Positions 6,978 through 8,677 of a stretch of 8,677 nt of DNA are shown piece by piece. The position numbers and the translations under genes were made by a program. Positions within the stretch are counted from its first letter, which is position 1. Every line of letters begins with the position of its first letter. Source of the DNA: Verrucomicrobiales bacterium (GTDB lineage: Bacteria; Verrucomicrobiota; Verrucomicrobiia; Verrucomicrobiales; Akkermansiaceae); the NCBI GenBank assembly GCA_002729295.1, contig PBTU01000118.1, positions 1 through 8,677 of the forward strand, in the 5' to 3' direction. The notes beneath the pieces are model-generated. The model made no database searches, was not told the DNA's origin, and saw only the letters and a program-made list of their open reading frames with translations.

Positions 6978-7868
6978 TTACTTGCCCCAGGCCTCCCAGA
7001 CTTTCTGAATTTCATTCTGGTCAGGCAGTTCACCATCAACGATCAGGAATCCATAATTCACGGTCAGGGACTCACCTTGCTTGACGTCCTTTTCAAAGAA
7101 AGCTCCGAACCGTCCGTAATCGCGGTAGGCCGAATGAACGGTCCCTTTCGGATTACTCTTCGAATTGAGATGAACCACGCCATACTGCTTTCCAGCGAGA
7201 GTATAATTCTCAGCGGCCCAAGGCATGTCTTTGGTCCCCTTCACTTTTTCAACACCTTTCGGGAAGACATACTTGGTGAGCTTCTTATCTACTTCATTGG
7301 CGGGACGATACTGAATCCCGGCGTGCTCGGGATCTCCCTTCAACTGAACGTCACCGCGGATCGGCGTGAGCTTGGATTGAAAATCAATGAGAGCCCGTCC
7401 TCCATGCGCTCCCGCAGACACGGTAAAGCTGCGCTCTTCTTCGATGAAAGCCTTTCCGTCGCCATCCATCCAATGAGTTACCGAGGTGAACGAAGCGGCA
7501 TTACCCTTGGCTTCTTGCTTGGAAAATTTCTGATGCACGATGTCGCCGCCCTTCATATGCCAGCGATCGTATTTTTTTCCGTCAAAGCCGATCTTACTCC
7601 AGCCGATGAAAATCCCACGGTGATGGGTAAACTGCCCACCCGGACCCTTCGTGATCGGCTTCTTCCCTTCCTTGTCGAAGACGTGCAAATACGGCTTGTA
7701 GGTATTGTGATGCGTTGTCTTGTCGGTGGTGTCATGCTCATACATGTAGCGCACGAGAACCTTCCCGCCCGAAACCACATCAAGGTACTTCCCCTTCTCA
7801 TCCTTGAACTCCAGGGCACCAAATACCGGCATCGCTGCCAGCCCGCTTAGTAAAATTCGATATTTCAT
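6978..7868 (-). CDS. Secreted DUF6807 (PF14100, 'PmoA-like') family protein
   Basis: This 296-residue protein has a signal peptide (MKYRILLSGLAAMPVFGA, cleavage near residue 17-18). The rest is a single beta-rich domain of the DUF6807 family, abundant in planctomycetes and verrucomicrobia. Characteristic segments are YKPYLHVFD (57-65), FTHHRGIFIGW (80-90), DRWHMKGGDIVHQ (101-113), HAGIQYRPA (182-190) and YGRFGAFFEKD (251-261). The clustered histidines H82, H83, H104, H112 and H182 could form a metal or substrate site, but that is inference. The family was once labelled methane oxygenase PmoA; this protein has no membrane segments and is not particulate methane monooxygenase. A role in extracellular carbohydrate use is often assumed from context and is unproven. 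The start at 7868 has no Shine-Dalgarno. The gene diverges from a PEP-CTERM gene and has its own terminator, so it is probably monocistronic. Confidence 0.92.
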   Translation of the reverse strand: MKYRILLSGLAAMPVFGALEFKDEKGKYLDVVSGGKVLVRYMYEHDTTDKTTHHNTYKPYLHVFDKEGKKPITKGPGGQFTHHRGIFIGWSKIGFDGKKYDRWHMKGGDIVHQKFSKQEAKGNAASFTSVTHWMDGDGKAFIEEERSFTVSAGAHGGRALIDFQSKLTPIRGDVQLKGDPEHAGIQYRPANEVDKKLTKYVFPKGVEKVKGTKDMPWAAENYTLAGKQYGVVHLNSKSNPKGTVHSAYRDYGRFGAFFEKDVKQGESLTVNYGFLIVDGELPDQNEIQKVWEAWGK

Positions 7869-7904
7869 GATGCTTCAGTGACGCTGCATTCTGCGACAAT
7901 ATTT

Positions 7905-7955
7905 CAATTTATCTCATTCAGGGTTGATCAGCTAAATACCACCACTGATAAATTG
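7905..7955. promoter_or_regulatory. Perfect 9-bp inverted repeat, candidate paired promoters or operator
   Basis: CAATTTATC (7905-7913) and GATAAATTG (7947-7955) are exact reverse complements 33 bases apart, in the middle of the 162-base divergent spacer between the DUF6807 and PEP-CTERM genes. GATAAAT is a plausible -10 box on each strand. On the plus strand TTGATC (7924-7929) lies 17 bases upstream of GATAAA. On the minus strand TTTAGC (7936-7931) lies 17 bases upstream, a poorer -35 match. The two promoters would be back to back with nearly touching -35 boxes. Alternatively the repeat is a binding site for a dimeric regulator. Confidence 0.35.
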
Positions 7956-8010
7956 CGCATATTTACACATCTTTTTCCTCGCTATCACGCTCAGTTTGTC
8001 TAAATATCAC
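7932..8010 (+). repeat. Direct repeat CTAAATAyCAC in the divergent spacer
   Basis: CTAAATACCAC (7932-7942) and CTAAATATCAC (8000-8010) match at 10 of 11 positions and are 68 bases apart, close to an integral or half-integral number of helical turns. Both lie upstream of the PEP-CTERM gene, and the second is 20 bases before its ATG. They could be operator sites or simply AT-rich coincidence. Confidence 0.25.
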
Positions 8011-8030
8011 GCCGCACAGCCCCAACTTCT

Positions 8031-8677
8031 ATGAAAAAGACCCACATTAAGACCCTCTTGACCACCAGCTTGGCCTTTGCGGCTATCCCAGCAACCAGTT
8101 CCGCGGCCTCCATCGGCCTCATCGACTTCGAAGCAGGCCCCACCGGCTTCTTCACCTTTGCACAGAACGGCGCAAGCATCGCCACCATCCACCCCACTAC
8201 TGGGGCAGGAGGAAGCCAAGGCGTTGCCGCACGCGTGAGCAGCGATCCGGGTTCCTACGCAGGTGGCGGCCTGAGTCAATTCGATCTTTCCCTTGCAGGT
8301 ATTAACGGTGGATCTGTCACCGTGGAAGATTTTGACACCATTGCGGGAAGTTTCGACGTCAATATTCCAGTTGGCCAATCAATCAGCTTCAGACTTGAGC
8401 CCGCAAACGGAGCCTACAGTGAGCGAGTTGAACTAGGTAACACCATCTCTGGCACCGGAGCCTTCGAAACAATCATTTTCAATGCCGCTTCGGCTTCTAA
8501 CGGAGCTCAAAAAACCACACTGGTAAACCACTTGAATGGGGACTCAGCAACAGGGCTAAAATTTATTTTTCAAATCAACAACCAATCTGGTTCCGTTGGA
8601 TCCGACTTCGTTTTTGACAATATCGAATTAACAGCAGGACCCATTCCAGAACCTTCATCGTTCGCCTTGGGCCTCGC
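8031..8677 (+). CDS. PEP-CTERM sorting domain protein (3' end outside window)
   Basis: The frame is open from the ATG at 8031 to the window edge, giving 215 residues. A clear Sec signal peptide covers residues 1-26 (KTLLTTSLAFAAIPATSSAA). The body is a Gly/Ser/Asn-rich beta-strand domain starting IGLIDFEAGPTGFF and ending DFVFDNIELTAG, a pattern common to lectin-like, carbohydrate-binding-like exported proteins of this group. At 206-210 stands PEPSS followed by the first residues of a hydrophobic segment (FALGL). That is the PEP-CTERM signal, cleaved by exosortase and usually followed by a transmembrane helix and a basic tail, which should lie just beyond the window. Such proteins go to the outer surface or to extracellular polymer. 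No Shine-Dalgarno precedes the start. The ligand is unknown. Confidence 0.9.
   Translation, partial: MKKTHIKTLLTTSLAFAAIPATSSAASIGLIDFEAGPTGFFTFAQNGASIATIHPTTGAGGSQGVAARVSSDPGSYAGGGLSQFDLSLAGINGGSVTVEDFDTIAGSFDVNIPVGQSISFRLEPANGAYSERVELGNTISGTGAFETIIFNAASASNGAQKTTLVNHLNGDSATGLKFIFQINNQSGSVGSDFVFDNIELTAGPIPEPSSFALGL

Noticed and set aside
6842..7039. A 65-codon minus-strand frame overlapping the end of the DUF6807 gene
   Set aside because: It overlaps the gene and runs through its strong terminator (6927-6951), and its composition is not protein-like.
7077..7850. A 257-codon open frame on the plus strand, antisense to the DUF6807 gene
   Set aside because: The minus-strand frame has a signal peptide, family motifs and a terminator. 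The plus-strand translation resembles no family and has no start signal.
6978..7868. Reading the DUF6807 protein as the methane monooxygenase subunit PmoA
   Set aside because: The name comes from an old Pfam label. The protein is soluble and exported, with no transmembrane helices.
8007..8378. A 123-codon minus-strand frame opposite the PEP-CTERM gene
   Set aside because: The plus-strand frame has a signal peptide and a PEP motif. The minus frame is Cys/Gly-rich antisense noise.

Overview
The window looks like a chromosomal segment of a Verrucomicrobiota bacterium. A planctomycete or related PVC-group bacterium is the alternative. The reasons are a PEP-CTERM (exosortase-sorted) protein, a secreted DUF6807 protein, a GYF-like (DUF4339) domain fused to a membrane domain with an NPYAPP linker, and a small secreted jelly-roll protein, all beside ordinary housekeeping genes. 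The assignment is by gene content only. No mobile element, tRNA, rRNA, CRISPR array or integration site is visible, and I saw no obvious change in base or codon composition.

Layout. Positions 3-899 (+) are the 3' part of pheT (phenylalanyl-tRNA synthetase beta). Six bases later comes a small exported protein with a lectin-like fold (906-1622). It converges on an M42 metalloaminopeptidase on the minus strand (1688-2758). A 62-base divergent spacer separates the peptidase from a class I DAHP synthase (2821-3861), the entry enzyme of aromatic amino acid synthesis. A GYF-like/multi-pass membrane protein follows 16 bases later (3878-4810), probably in the same operon. A 118-base spacer that can fold into a three-way-junction-like structure precedes typA/bipA (4929-6755). 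Positions 6756-6977 hold two strong intrinsic terminators, one serving bipA and one serving the convergent DUF6807 gene (6978-7868, -). A 162-base AT-rich divergent spacer with a perfect 9-base inverted repeat and a direct repeat then leads into a PEP-CTERM protein (8031 to the end, +), which is cut by the window edge.

How the genes fit together. pheT, DAHP synthase, the M42 peptidase and bipA are translation, biosynthesis and turnover functions with no single pathway linking them. The right end is an envelope/secretion module: two divergent genes for exported proteins with potentially overlapping promoters. I do not see a convincing new biological system. The best leads are regulatory: the structured bipA leader, the symmetric divergent promoter region, and the near-absence of Shine-Dalgarno sequences before the genes. 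One protein-level lead is a residue in DAHP synthase that suggests tyrosine rather than phenylalanine feedback control.
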